A stretch of 33,070 nucleotides of DNA. Origin: Gymnopilus junonius (Eukaryota > Basidiomycota > Agaricomycetes > Agaricales > Galerinaceae). Shown here piece after piece: positions 20,334 to 30,546 of this stretch; position 1 is the first letter of the stretch; every line of letters starts with the position of its first letter. The translations under genes and the position numbers were made by a program. The stretch spans positions 1-33,070 of the forward strand of contig JADNYJ010000360.1 of assembly GCA_015501075.1 (NCBI GenBank). Direction: 5' to 3'. The notes below the pieces were generated by a model, which was not told the origin of the DNA, made no database searches, and saw nothing but the letters and a program-made list of their open reading frames with translations.

Positions 20334-21065
20334 TCAGTCGTCAGCCTTCCCATCAAGCAACAGCAGCCTCGTAGGATCCTCAGTACTCTCAGTTCCGGCC
20401 TCGATTGAAAGTTCGTCAACCTCGGTAATATGAGCGAACAACTGTAATAGAATCATATCATAATTCAGAGGGAGGTTTTATCAGGAAGGATAGCTCATTT
20501 CAACGAAGAAAGGCAGGACATACCGTAGGCTGTTCATACACTGGACGCTGGAATATGTTGCCCAGATTATCAAAGGCATTGCGGAGTTCCTTGACGGATT
20601 CATGCATTTGTTCATTCAATTTCTCTATTTTATTCATCACTTCTTCGGTGGATTTCTTCATTTCTTCGTTGGATTTATCCATTTGTTCATCCAATCTCTC
20701 TATTTTATTCATTACTTCTTCGGTGGATTTCTTCATTTCTTCGTTAGATTTCTTCATTTCTTCGTTGTATTTCGTCATTTCTTCGTTAGATTTCTTCATT
20801 TCTTCGTTAACTTCTTTCACCATTTCTTCGTTGTATTTCTTCATTACTTCGTGCCGTTTCTGTGATTCTTCGCCCATTTTCTTTACTATGCCTTGCAGTT
20901 GCGCTGAATCATAATACAAACATTCAGTTTCCGTAGACATTTCTGATGTGAATGTAACTCCTTACCTATAACTTCTGGAGTGAGCTTCCTTCCATCCGCC
21001 TGTCCATCTGCCTGACTCGAAGGTGCCACTTCAGCAGTCGATTTTGGCTCTGGGGAAGCATCCAT
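20334..21065 (-). CDS. Small coiled-coil protein with heptad repeats
   Basis: Three exons, 21065..20966, 20903..20524 and 20441..20334, give 195 residues, with introns of 62 and 82 nt. The start MDASPEPKS has a good context (aaaATGG). Residues 1-30 are polar; LTPEVIAQLQGIVKKMG leads into a long coiled coil built on 7-residue units of the type KKSNEEM, with a 25-residue unit duplicated in tandem. The end (QPTLFAHITEVDELSIEAG) is acidic. The first exon reads into the coil only if the 62-nt intron is used; the unspliced open frame with MSTETECLYYDS is then intronic. No enzyme domain is present. Such proteins often dimerise or scaffold; the role is unknown. Confidence 0.7.
20605..20754 (-). repeat. 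75-bp direct tandem repeat in the coiled-coil gene
   Basis: Two adjoining 75-bp units (20605-20679 and 20680-20754) differ at only a few bases and encode 25 residues ending each time in the EQM of the heptad pattern. To the right, shorter 21-bp units encoding the 7-residue motif continue to about 20850. Confidence 0.8.
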
Positions 21066-23661
21066 TTTGAGATTCAGATAGTCGATAAAGTTTGTCGGTG
21101 CCGTATTAGCTCTCCCTTGGTTCTTGGGCAATAGTATTGATGCAGATGGAGAGAATGGACTTGGCACTGGAATTGAACAATGATGCCAAGTCCGATGTTG
21201 TAGCCAACAGCGTCAAACAATCGCGACGCGTCACATCACCTGATGTGAATTTATTGACCACTGTAAGCTTAGTTAGAGGGTCGCACCAGTATCAACTTGC
21301 AAACCTGAAATTTCAATTAAATGGCAACTGACTCCTACTTACTTGCATAAATATCAACACGTATGTTAAACTATACTAATGCCGACACTTGTGAACTTGG
21401 GCATCCTCATGACAGTCATCCACGGTATAATAGCTTCAGCATCTCGATATCCCAAACCCTAATTGCGTTATTTGCGCCAGAAATAAGGCGCTTGCCATCA
21501 GGCGAAAATGCGAGCGTTTGAACTTCAGAAGTATGCCCTTCCAACGGTGGTCGAACCTGCTTTCCTGTCTCTGCTTCAAAGATTCTTATGGTTTTGTCAT
21601 ATGACCCGGACGCTGTGTAGACTCCATCTGGCGAGAATGCAACGGCAGCAACAGATCCTTTGTGTTCCTTGTCTTTGAGAATTACTTTCTTTGTCTTGAG
21701 ATCCCAAACTCGGACGATTCCATCCCGTGAGCCTGAAACAAGGCGGCGACTGTCAGGGGAGAATGCCACAGACCAAATGGTGTCCGTATGAGTTAGTTCT
21801 GCTACCGTGTTTCTACTTGTTGTATCCCAAATTCGAACTGTCTTGTCAGCCGATCCCGAGGCCAAGACGTGCCATCGGGAGAGAATGACGCATGCAACCC
21901 GATCGGTGTGGCCTCGAAATGGATCTCCGACCAACGTCCCTTTTTCCGTATCCCATAACTTGACCGTCTTGTCTTGGGAACCTGAGATTATGTACTTGCC
22001 ATCTGGAGAAAATGCGACACCCTCAACTGAGTCGTCATGGGCGTCAATTGTTGCCTTTGCTGGTACTTCAGCCTGCGGGTCCCATATCCGGATAGTTTTA
22101 TCCGCAGATCCCGAGGCAAAGAGCTTGCCTGTGGGCGAGAATGCGAGGGACCTAATGGCGCCTTTGTGTGCTCTAAATGGCTCCCGGACCGAGTTGAATA
22201 TTTTCAGCGTCTCTGACTTTGACTATAGAGTCCGGGGCTGAAACTATCCACTTCCCGTCAGGAGAGTAAATAACCGACAGCAGTTCCTTTTCTTCTTCCT
22301 GTATTACGTGAACACATGCTACCAATTGAAACTTCATTTCAGTATCTTAGTTTACAGTTATCTGTATGACTCACTTACGATCTGTAAATTTGCCCAGGAA
22401 TGTTTTTGCTGTTAATTGATACTCTTGGTCACTGCTCATTAGGAGGTCGGATACCAGAGGGGCAACGTTTACAGACGGAACAAACTGTAATTTGTCGACT
22501 GAGGACGTCTTTCTGAGTATATGCATCAGAGTAATCAGAAGTTGATTCTTGACGTGCACGCTAGGGACCGCGTCTGAGTTTCCTAAGGCATCAACCACTG
22601 TCTTGTATAAACCCTGGCGGCCACGCGCTAAAAATTGAGAGGTTGATTAGTAAAAAGGACACTTGAGAGTGCGTGTTCATACTCGAAGCGGGGATTAATA
22701 AGTTCTCGAGCCAGGGGTTCTTGTGTTCCGCAAGAGCACCTTTGACCAGATGGTTCATAAATACTTGCATGTCGGCCTCAACCCACTCCTCGAATGCCTC
22801 TTTTCCCTCACGAAGACTATCCCAGAATTTTTCTGGATTAACCTTGCCAGGTGGCTTCGCCTTCGGGGTATACTTTATATCTGTATCGGCGAGCAAGATG
22901 GAGCTATGAATTTTCTGACCATACTTTATTTTTCGACTTGCTCCTAAATGCGGCCTATACGTATTCAATGAGCATTATCAAAAGATCAGAGGTAAAGAAG
23001 GCATACATATGTGTTGTCGTTTTTCCTCTTTTATCACCATCGAATGTAAGACATTTCAAGGGCAACACCTCGAGGAGACGCCAGGGGAAGGTCAAAGATT
23101 CTCTGACTTCGACTTGTTCTTTCAGAGAGAGTTCTCGATCAAACTTCTCTAGACGAAGCCCTGCCTCTGCTGCCTCAGACGCCATCCATCTCAAAGGCGG
23201 TCTCCCTCTATCCATTGCCTCATTTTTGACATTCCCGCCTCCGCTAAAAAGTGTAAAAATGTTTAAATGGTTAAAAATGTAAAATCAAGTTAAACGGCCC
23301 AGGACGTACATATCTGAGTGTGTACCAGCAAACCAAACCTCTTTGGTATGGCGATTGGTTTCGTTTGTTACAGTATGAGAGCTCATAGTCGTCGGCGTGC
23401 CACTCCTATATGAAAAATGCTCGTCCGGAAGTTCACCATTTCCTTCATGAGCTGTATTGTGTACGACTGTATCTCCTCCGTAGGCGTATTCAGGGAGGAA
23501 TTTAACTCGACGTTCATCAAGAGCTAATGCGTGACGGAAGTAGCAAACGTGTTTCATCCCGTCAACTGTTCAGGGGAGCATCCGCTTTCCACGTACGAGA
23601 CCAATTGACGAGACAGTATCCCTAACATTTTTCAGTCAACTTGAATAATGAAAGAATATAA

Positions 23662-23669
23662 ATATGTAC
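23662..23669 (+). repeat. Left 8-bp target duplication of the hAT-type element
   Basis: ATATGTAC directly before the element and again directly after it (24925-24932). Eight bases is the usual length for hAT elements. Confidence 0.92.
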
Positions 23670-23682
23670 TAAGGCTCCAACC
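23670..23682 (+). repeat. Left terminal inverted repeat of the hAT-type element
   Basis: TAAGGCTCCAACC, the exact reverse complement of 24912-24924. Confidence 0.93.
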
Positions 23683-24079
23683 GTACTATATACCTACCGT
23701 ATAAATACAGTTAATACTGTATACGTATACGTATACGTATAGACCGCCGTTGCGAAATCCCTGTATACAGTAAATATACGGTATACTGTACAGTTATACG
23801 GTTAGGCTCAGGTGGCTTACCCGGCACCCTCGGCATTGCTTATAAACGCTGATGTCACGGTTCGTGACTCCACAATCTCTTACTTCAACCATCTACAACT
23901 CCGGGAAAGGTTTTCAACGCATACGCTGTGGGCTGATCTGCCCTTCGTGATATCTCTTTTCCATTCGTTTTGTCGTTATACCTCACTACAACCCAATATA
24001 TCTGTCCTTTCCTCCGTGAACTGCTGTTTTTCCCCCTCCCCTGAGTTGCAATGCCGATCACTGCATCACTGAATTTCAA

Positions 24080-24550
24080 ATGGCTTGCCGATCGTTATCG
24101 ATGCGCAACGATGGTGAAATTTTTGTCGCTCTCTACCAAACTACACTCGCATTCGTGACTATGTCTTCCTCAGCTCAAAAGCAGTTTGAAAAGCGCCTCA
24201 CAGCTCTCAAGGAGTTGACCCGCAAACTGCCTTCTATCATCCCACTAGCAAAGGAAACGGACCGCATCAATGAGATTTTCAACAAAATTCCTGTTCCTGG
24301 TCCTGCCAACAATGATCCTGATATTACTGTCAGCTCCGTCTTCAATAGGCGTATGGATATTCTGTTCGGGGAGGATGTTCGAGATGGAAATGGTCGGTTG
24401 AAGTACATCTTGCGTGGAAAGTTTGGCATGGATATGGTGACAGAGTATTTCTCGTCGAGCCTTGCAACGGGAGCTCTCTCTCTGGGAACCGCAATGGTGA
24501 AGCTTGAACGTCTTGTTAAAGAGCTTGAAGTCTTGTGGTGCGTCAATTAG
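24080..24550 (+). CDS. Unrecognised open frame inside the hAT-type element
   Basis: A 156-residue frame. From about residue 30 (AQKQFEKRLTALKELTRK) it looks like a soluble helical protein, with LKYILRGKFGMDMVTEYF and SLATGALSLGTAMVKLE. A GTGAAA...CTCAG intron of about 64 nt (24112-24175) is possible and would keep the frame (RND then AQKQF). It does not resemble the BED-finger or catalytic core of a hAT transposase. Its 3' end overlaps the transposase remnant in another frame. It may be a captured host sequence; the function is unknown. Confidence 0.4.
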   Translation: MACRSLSMRNDGEIFVALYQTTLAFVTMSSSAQKQFEKRLTALKELTRKLPSIIPLAKETDRINEIFNKIPVPGPANNDPDITVSSVFNRRMDILFGEDVRDGNGRLKYILRGKFGMDMVTEYFSSSLATGALSLGTAMVKLERLVKELEVLWCVN

Positions 24551-24746
24551 CGTTTCCGTCGAGCGGGTGTTTTCCAAGTCTCGGCACATCTGTACCGACC
24601 TTCGTAGTTCCCTCAAGGCCGAGACTATTCGGGAGGCATTATTAGCAAAGGTGTGGATTCGGAGCGGTCTTTTCAACTGGAGAGACCCGGACGAGCTTAC
24701 AGCACCTCGAAAAAAGCATGGCGGCACTTCAGGCAAGAAGGATTGA
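24504..24746 (+). pseudogene. hAT transposase C-terminal dimerisation fragment
   Basis: The frame encodes SVSVERVFSKSRHICTDLR followed by SSLKAETIREALLAKVW and IRSGLF, the conserved hAT dimerisation region near the transposase C-terminus. It has no ATG of its own and lacks the catalytic core. It reads to TGA at 24746, so it is the leftover of a longer parent element. Confidence 0.8.
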
Positions 24747-24911
24747 GCCATAGGTGGCCGTAGTACTCTGTTTTTCGTAAATAGAAAAAATATTTTTATT
24801 GCTTTTTTGGAACCGTATACAACCAGCCGTATAACCGTATATATACAGTAGATATACACTAAATAACCGTATCCATATATTTAAGCTGCCGGCCCTATAC
24901 GTATACTATAT

Positions 24912-24924
24912 GGTTGGAGCCTTA
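24912..24924 (-). repeat. Right terminal inverted repeat of the hAT-type element
   Basis: GGTTGGAGCCTTA on the plus strand, the exact reverse complement of the left end. Confidence 0.93.
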
Positions 24925-24932
24925 ATATGTAC
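24925..24932 (+). repeat. Right 8-bp target duplication of the hAT-type element
   Basis: ATATGTAC, identical to 23662-23669. In the minus-strand gene these bases form part of the intron donor (GTATGTACATAT). Confidence 0.92.
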
Positions 24933-25786
24933 ATACCAAGCACCGACGAAATGAACCCTGACGTTCTTGTGAGAGAATCCACGCTTGAAGTGTTCAGCGC
25001 TCGATATTCCATGTTCCGCTCCCTCTTTCACCTCGTCGGATTTGGAGTCTTCGTAAATTTCAAATGCGCTAGACATAGTCACTGAATAACGCTTAAGGGA
25101 ACATAGTAGAGTACTCACAATTCTATCTGTTTTTTGTTTCCTTTGTGGAGAAGGCCGACCTAATGGACCATAGATTAATTGGAAGCTGACGTGGAAAGGA
25201 ACGAGCGTACTTTGTCGATCATGCCTGCTAACACACGAACTTGATATGCCCCTCGAGAAAATCCTGGATATGGAGTCGACTCAAATACGAACATAGTGGT
25301 GTAGGACAAGTAGCGACGAACCGAATAAAAATATGCAATCACCGGCCTGATAATTATCCGTCAACCATTCGTAAGCGTCGTGGACGGTGCCCTGGAAGTT
25401 CCTGGAATGAAAGTTGGAGAACACACATCGAGAAATGATATTTACACTCACCATGCAATTGCTAAGTCGACCTTATTATCCAGGACTTGCTCAAAGTATT
25501 TCCACGACTTCCAAGAAGGCTGGGCATATGTCCCAATGCCGCTTTGATACCACGTAAGCTGGTTATCCCCAATCTCCTTTAGCACCAGATTATGAAGCTC
25601 GACAACATTCGTGTTCTGTGTATAAAGGGTTACCGAAAGAAGGACAGACCAGGATAAAGTAGAAAGAAGGCATACATTTTCGCCAAATTGATTTGAAGTA
25701 CCGTCAATGAAAAGAACGAGATTCCTGCCGTTTAGTGAATGCCCGCACTCGTGTTTGAGTAGATTGTCCTTGCTAGAGGTGTCCAT

Positions 25787-26851
25787 TGATCAACAATGCT
25801 AAAAAGAGTGACTGGTAGGAAGGAAAGGAAGTGGTGTTGGAGAACGATGAAGCAGCCTCAAGTTTTATATTAACTTTAAACAAGGTACGCCACCATGCTG
25901 TCCGTACGTAAAAGTACGGACTACCGAGGGCGTAACCGGTGCCGGCCTGACAGGTTGACAAGCAATCGACAAGGATTTTCTTCACATCAATTTAATTTGT
26001 ATGAGCAACTGGAGTTCGAAGCCGGCCCCTTATCCCAGTTTTTTGTTGCAGGAACAAGTATTCCATCTGATTCTGAGCCTTAAATTTTTTGAAGTATTTG
26101 GGGTAATGTTAGGGTCTCGAGTTTCTCCCCCAATAGCTATACACTGACTTGACCGGACTTTGTCAGTACCAAATGTAACTCCGCGAAGCGCCTTGTCTTC
26201 ACATTATCACATACTTTAGCGATCCTATACATTGTCCTTGTATTCGAATCCTCAGGTGCAGAACGTCAGTTTAACTCCATGTTATAATATTACACGTAAG
26301 CCCCAGTCGTAACTGATAAAAATAAAAAACAAGGCTGCTTACGTAGATGACTGTTGACAAAGTCGTTACATACATTGACAGAAGTCGGCGACGGAATACA
26401 AGGACCCCGGTTACTGACTGCATAGCTGATTGCCATTGGATTGCCATGCTAAGATGGCGGCGGGAAATTATTGAACAATGATGAGGACCGAACCACCGCT
26501 AAGGCAGATTCAGAACGTCCCTTGTTCTGTTCTCGGTAGTCAAGACCACTATTGGAGTAATGACGAACTATGTCACATTAAAGAGGGATATTCCGCAACT
26601 AGAATGCCAAGTTGTTTATCTGAGCCTATCGTCACTGCGAACGAATCAGTCCAGTCCAGAGAAAAGATGTATCTAAACTACAAGGTAAATCCAAATAGTC
26701 CCAGATGCAAAGAAACATATCATGGAAATCGTCAGCAATTCGTAAGACCCACACCACCACAAGCCAGAACGAAATGAAAACACGCCATCACATCCAAACG
26801 TTCATATCGTAGTAGCAGCAGCTCCCGACCCTGTGCATGGAGCTGTCGGTA
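25787..26851. other. Intergenic region
   Basis: Upstream side of the DUF2235-WD40 gene and downstream side of the GH5 gene. A short perfect inverted repeat (GTCCGTAC, 6-base loop, GTACGGAC) lies at 25900-25921. A plus frame at 26478-26777 has no motif. No gene is called. Confidence 0.45.
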
Positions 26852-29436
26852 TCACTGAAAATACGGCATTGTACTCATTGGGATAAGAACACCCAGCAAC
26901 GGCAGTAACACCCCATCCGTATCCTGCGTATTGAACCATCCATCGGCGAGCTTTGTGACTGAAGCAGCAGCAGCAGTAAACGTTGCAGGAGGAAGCGTGA
27001 TAATCGGCGCTGTACCGGTATACGTAGGCAAGAGATTAACAGGGACGTCAGCTCCGCTTATGGTGGGAGGAGGCCAAGGATATTGGGCACTTGACGAAGC
27101 TGGAATGGACGACGGCGTCCCGGTTTGCCATGGCAGGTATGTACCGTCGAAAGGCTGAAGCGCAGCGCCAATCTGACCACATAGACCTGATGCGGTTCGA
27201 GGATCAGCGGGTATCCAGCCGTTTTCAAGACCCAATTGGTAGGACCAGAGAGGAGATTCGACTCGTCCGGCTTGAGATGGTCCGATCTGTCATTGGCGAT
27301 CAACGTATGGACTTTTAGCTTCGTGGAAAGATGAGGAAACCAACCTTCCAAGTCCAAAAGAACCAGTCGCCAAGCGCATCCATACTCGACATGATAAACT
27401 CTTGAATACCCTGCTTCATCGTGCTGTTGTACGTTTCCCAAGCATCATATTCCGGACACTGAGGATCAGTCGATGGAGTATTGACTCCCAGCAAGAACAG
27501 TCCACAATTGTTTGGAGTTCCCGCGAATTCTCCGGCGATAGTGACACCAAAAGTTGACCGACTTCATGAAGAAGAAAGACGTTAATGAGACGACAAATAA
27601 GAACTGGAAAAGGACTTACCTATTGTTGAGGCCAGGTCCCCACCCGGTACATACATCCGTAGGCCATTCACCGCCTTGGATACCGCCAGCTCCTTCCACA
27701 GCAATGGGGGCTGTCGAGATAGTTGAGAAGGAGAAATAAGGGTGCGTATCGAGAATGACACGGTCAGATCCCCGAAGAAAAGTACTCCATCCTCCGAGAT
27801 TGAACGCGTCATGGATGACAATGTACTGAAGAATCAAGGAGTGAGGAAATTGAGCTGCGTTAAACTGAATATTGACTTACGGGTCCATGTCCTTCCCCTA
27901 ACCCAGTGATATTGCGGATCATGGTATGCGCCTGGAGGTAAAAGCTCGTCAAGGCTTCCTGGCTGACGGTGGCTTCGTTAATGATACCGAATAGAGGGAC
28001 GACATCGCGGTATTCCGGTTGTGATATGAACTCGGTCAGGATGCGAATGTAATAAAGTGTCCTTTCCGCATTTGCTAGACCCATGTTGCCTTGCAAGAAA
28101 TTGATAGCCCCTGACCTAGGAACCGTCTGAGCTTCCTTTTCCCCAGAAAGAAGAAAATGAGAGAAAGAGGCTTACTTTCCTGAGTGGTTGAAACCTGCGT
28201 CGTCACTTCATCAGTGATCAAGAATAGTATTCGACATGTTTTTGCATACCGTTCTGTGAACCTGGTACTGCATGGAGATCCAGGCAGACGCGCACGCCGT
28301 ACTTGCGCGCCCAGTTCAAAAGTTTCACGAAATACCTATAAAGAAGCGTTTAAGCTGGTGAGAAGATATGATCCGATCATAGTTACTTCCAAGACGTCTT
28401 TGCTAGATAGGGTTCACCTGGCCAAGTTTCAATGGCCCAGAATGCCAGAGGTACTCGTACGAAATTTAAACCGGCTCCTAGTAAAGTTATCGTTCAATAT
28501 TAGCTCTGGAAGTAAGAGCTTCAACAAAAGTTCAATATACCTGCTATTTGAGCAATATCCAATTCAGTCTGTCGAAGTGAAGAGGTAAGATAAACAAGTA
28601 TCGGCATGAGAAAAAGATCTACTCACTATGAATGTGGCGTAATGATCTTCCAGTTGCTGCAACCCGCCACTGGCCGTATCCGCCGCCAACGCCTGACTGA
28701 GAGTGAACTCGTCAACAGCCGTCGGGTACTTCTGATACAATGAAGGGGTGATGAAGGGCTCCATTACAAGCCACCCTCCGAGGTTGACGCCATAGATACG
28801 GTCCACGCCCCATCGCCAGCTGGTGTTCAGAGGCGGAGTCCATGAGTTCGGTTGGGCATTATTATTGAACGGATTTGCCGGATCCTGAACCCCTATATCA
28901 ATGGTATAAATAATGGGCGCAAGTAGTGAGGAAAACGTGTTCTGCTTACAAAATCCTCCGAATTGGTTTTTGTACGTGAATTCTGTGCCGTTTTCGAGCT
29001 TGACGAGGGAGCCGTTGCCTCCTGTCTATAACAGCGACAACAATTTGAGTTCGAGAGCAGGAAAGAGTAGCGTAGTATTACTTACTATAGGGACGGAAGA
29101 TGGAGTAGCTTGCGGAGGCTTCGCACTAGTGCTTGTGCTCTCCCCTCCTCCTGATACTCCGGTTGTGCTTAAGGTCGACTTGTTGGTGGGCTTCCGAACG
29201 ACGACAAAGAATACAGGAAGGAAGATGCCGAGGAAGACGATAATCAGAACAACCAAAGCAATGAGCGCAATAACTCGTCGACGAGCGAGTAAGTTGGGCT
29301 TCTTCTTAGTAAACTTATCCACCGCTGGGGCTAAATCACTGTCAGACTCGACTTCCGATACATTCAGCTGGACATCGGACGCATTCTTGGACTCTGGGAG
29401 CTGAGTTGACACGGAATGTGGTGGTGAAGCGCTCAT
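26852..29436 (-). CDS. GH5 family exo-beta-1,3-glucanase-like protein, type II membrane-anchored
   Basis: Eleven exons give 669 residues: 29436..29086, 29025..28950, 28892..28627, 28568..28541, 28477..28387, 28335..28250, 28194..28176, 28115..27881, 27825..27620, 27561..27345, 27286..26852, with introns of 50-63 nt and one 19-nt exon. Residues 1-54 are cytosolic and basic near the end (KKKPNLLARRR); a single membrane helix covers about 55-80; a Ser/Thr-rich stalk follows. The GH5 barrel starts at VNLGGWLVMEPFITP. The acid/base is E353 (GIINEA) and the nucleophile E464 (TIAGEF); NHSGKSGAINF and FFWTWK are other family motifs. Subfamily 9 members trim beta-1,3-glucan in the fungal wall. The C-terminal 80 residues are Pro/Thr-rich. 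Complete and unbroken. The start ATG is at 29436, as no ATG lies upstream in frame. Confidence 0.93.
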
Positions 29437-30546
29437 AGTCACCGGGCGGAATGGCGGAATGAAAGAAAGAGGAGGCGAGGAAGGGTGGCCTACGGTATGG
29501 CGCGTGGAATGTAGCAGGCGAACAAGAAGGGTTTAGGTCAAACGAAGTGCAGTGGTGCAGTGCGCTAAGTCAAAACATTCATGACATGATGTATTGCGGC
29601 GATGTAATACAGTGAGCCGCGCAGTTATTATTAGGTACTCGACGGGCGAGTACTGAACGTACAACGGTGTAATGCGACAGAGACATGTCGACAAGGGTCA
29701 TGACGCTAGTGGTGACAAGGGTGTCGAAGCTGATCCGAATTCAGGTTTTAACGGGGAGGAAAAATGGCGACTGATTTTTGTTGAGGATCCAGTGTCATGC
29801 ATGACAGACAAGTGAAGTGATACCAGTCAAAGTAAGGATCGAATGCGAGAGAAAGAAAGAGTTCGATATGTCTCTCCGAACATAGGGAAAAGATTCAGCG
29901 TAAGACTGGGGATTTGGGGAGAGTGTAAGGCTGGAAAATGCATGTTCGCGAATTTCCGATAAATTTTTACGTCCGCATGACATGACCACATCATTCACGT
30001 GTAAAATACACCCCGTGACTTATTTGATTTGGCTATTCCTGGGATGCGGGGATGCGGAAAAAAGGAGGAAAATTTTTCACTCCCCGACACATTTACCCTG
30101 TCTTCCCGAGGAGCATCCATCAGCATCTGCGCAAAAAAACGCCTTGCATGTTTATGTATTGACAGATAAGAAATGGAGGGAAGCCCACTGCGCAGCGTCC
30201 CAGCCAATGAAAGCCCTCCGGTAACTTGCCGGTAACCGGTGCCAATGTGCAGCCTAACTTCCGCGCCGAAATTTTTGATCATTCGCACCATCTTCTTGAC
30301 TCGGTCTTTCCACCCTCCGCACCCCGTAATGCATAACACTTCGCCCATAGAATGCATGTACATTGTAGCCTCTGTTTTTGCGACATGTCGAGGAATGTTT
30401 CGGGCGATGCGGGTGGACGTGGTTCTCTAACGTGATTCTGCCGGCGGTCGTGAGCTCTAGCCAGCAAGTAGGCCGTATTTGCCGAAAGGAGCTGGCTCTT
30501 TCTTTCTTCTGCACCACCGTGAGCGAATTTTCTACGCAAGCTGGGC
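29437..30546. promoter_or_regulatory. Divergent promoter region between the GH5 and BTB genes
   Basis: About 1.1 kb separates two divergent start codons and probably holds both promoters. A repeat of CCGGTAA is visible near 30218-30240 (CGGTAACTTGCCGGTAACCGG), partly palindromic. Short frames on both strands have no support. No precise sites can be named. Confidence 0.4.

Larger units (their letters stand above)
23670..24924 (+). mobile_element. hAT-type DNA transposon, internally deleted, within an intron
   Basis: A 1255-bp element with perfect 13-bp terminal inverted repeats TAAGGCTCCAACC, an 8-bp target duplication, and subterminal clusters of CCGTATA/TATACGG at both ends (23690-23815 and 24810-24910), as is usual for hAT transposase binding. 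It carries only the C-terminal dimerisation part of a hAT transposase plus an unrelated open frame, so it is non-autonomous. It lies in reverse orientation to the host gene, four bases inside the donor side of the intron; the duplication keeps the donor GTATGT intact. Confidence 0.92.
21416..25786 (-). pseudogene. DUF2235 (Tle1-like) hydrolase fused to a WD40 propeller, disrupted
   Basis: Eleven exons are read: 25786..25676, 25615..25452, 25401..25322, 25263..25211, 25159..25119, 25068..24937, 23621..23310, 23243..23007, 22954..22683, 22627..22379, 22345..21416. The DUF2235 domain starts at RNLVLFIDGTSNQFGEN, has the nucleophile motif GFSRGAYQVR across exons 3-4, FVGAW|DTVSSIG across the intron holding a transposon, and GTHSDIGGGN with the catalytic His/Asp. 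DUF2235 proteins relate to Tle1 phospholipases. A helical linker (exons 9-10) leads to seven WD40 blades (SPDGK...GSADKTIRIWD type), a full propeller. Damage: TGA at 23570-23572 in exon 7; one extra base at about 22184-22191 before blade 2; a compensated shift at 21861-21890 in blade 4. The 33-nt last intron is short and uncertain. No NACHT domain is present. Confidence 0.85.

Noticed and set aside
20555..20914. Plus-strand open frames opposite the coiled-coil gene
   Set aside because: They are the antisense of the repeat-rich coil; the repeats keep all frames open. The minus strand has splice sites and heptads.
21066..21167. N-terminal extension of the coiled-coil gene
   Set aside because: The longer frame begins with GTG, not ATG; the ATG at 21063-21065 has good context.
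24245..24859. Minus-strand frame of 204 codons in the hAT-type element
   Set aside because: Antisense to the plus frames that include the transposase dimerisation motif; no motif of its own.
25900..25921. Perfect hairpin GTCCGTAC-loop-GTACGGAC as a terminator or element end
   Set aside because: No T run, no paired partner repeat and no nearby gene end; short palindromes of this size occur by chance.
26235..26260. B-box-like TATTCGAATCC suggesting a tRNA
   Set aside because: No acceptor stem, A box or anticodon arm can be drawn around it.
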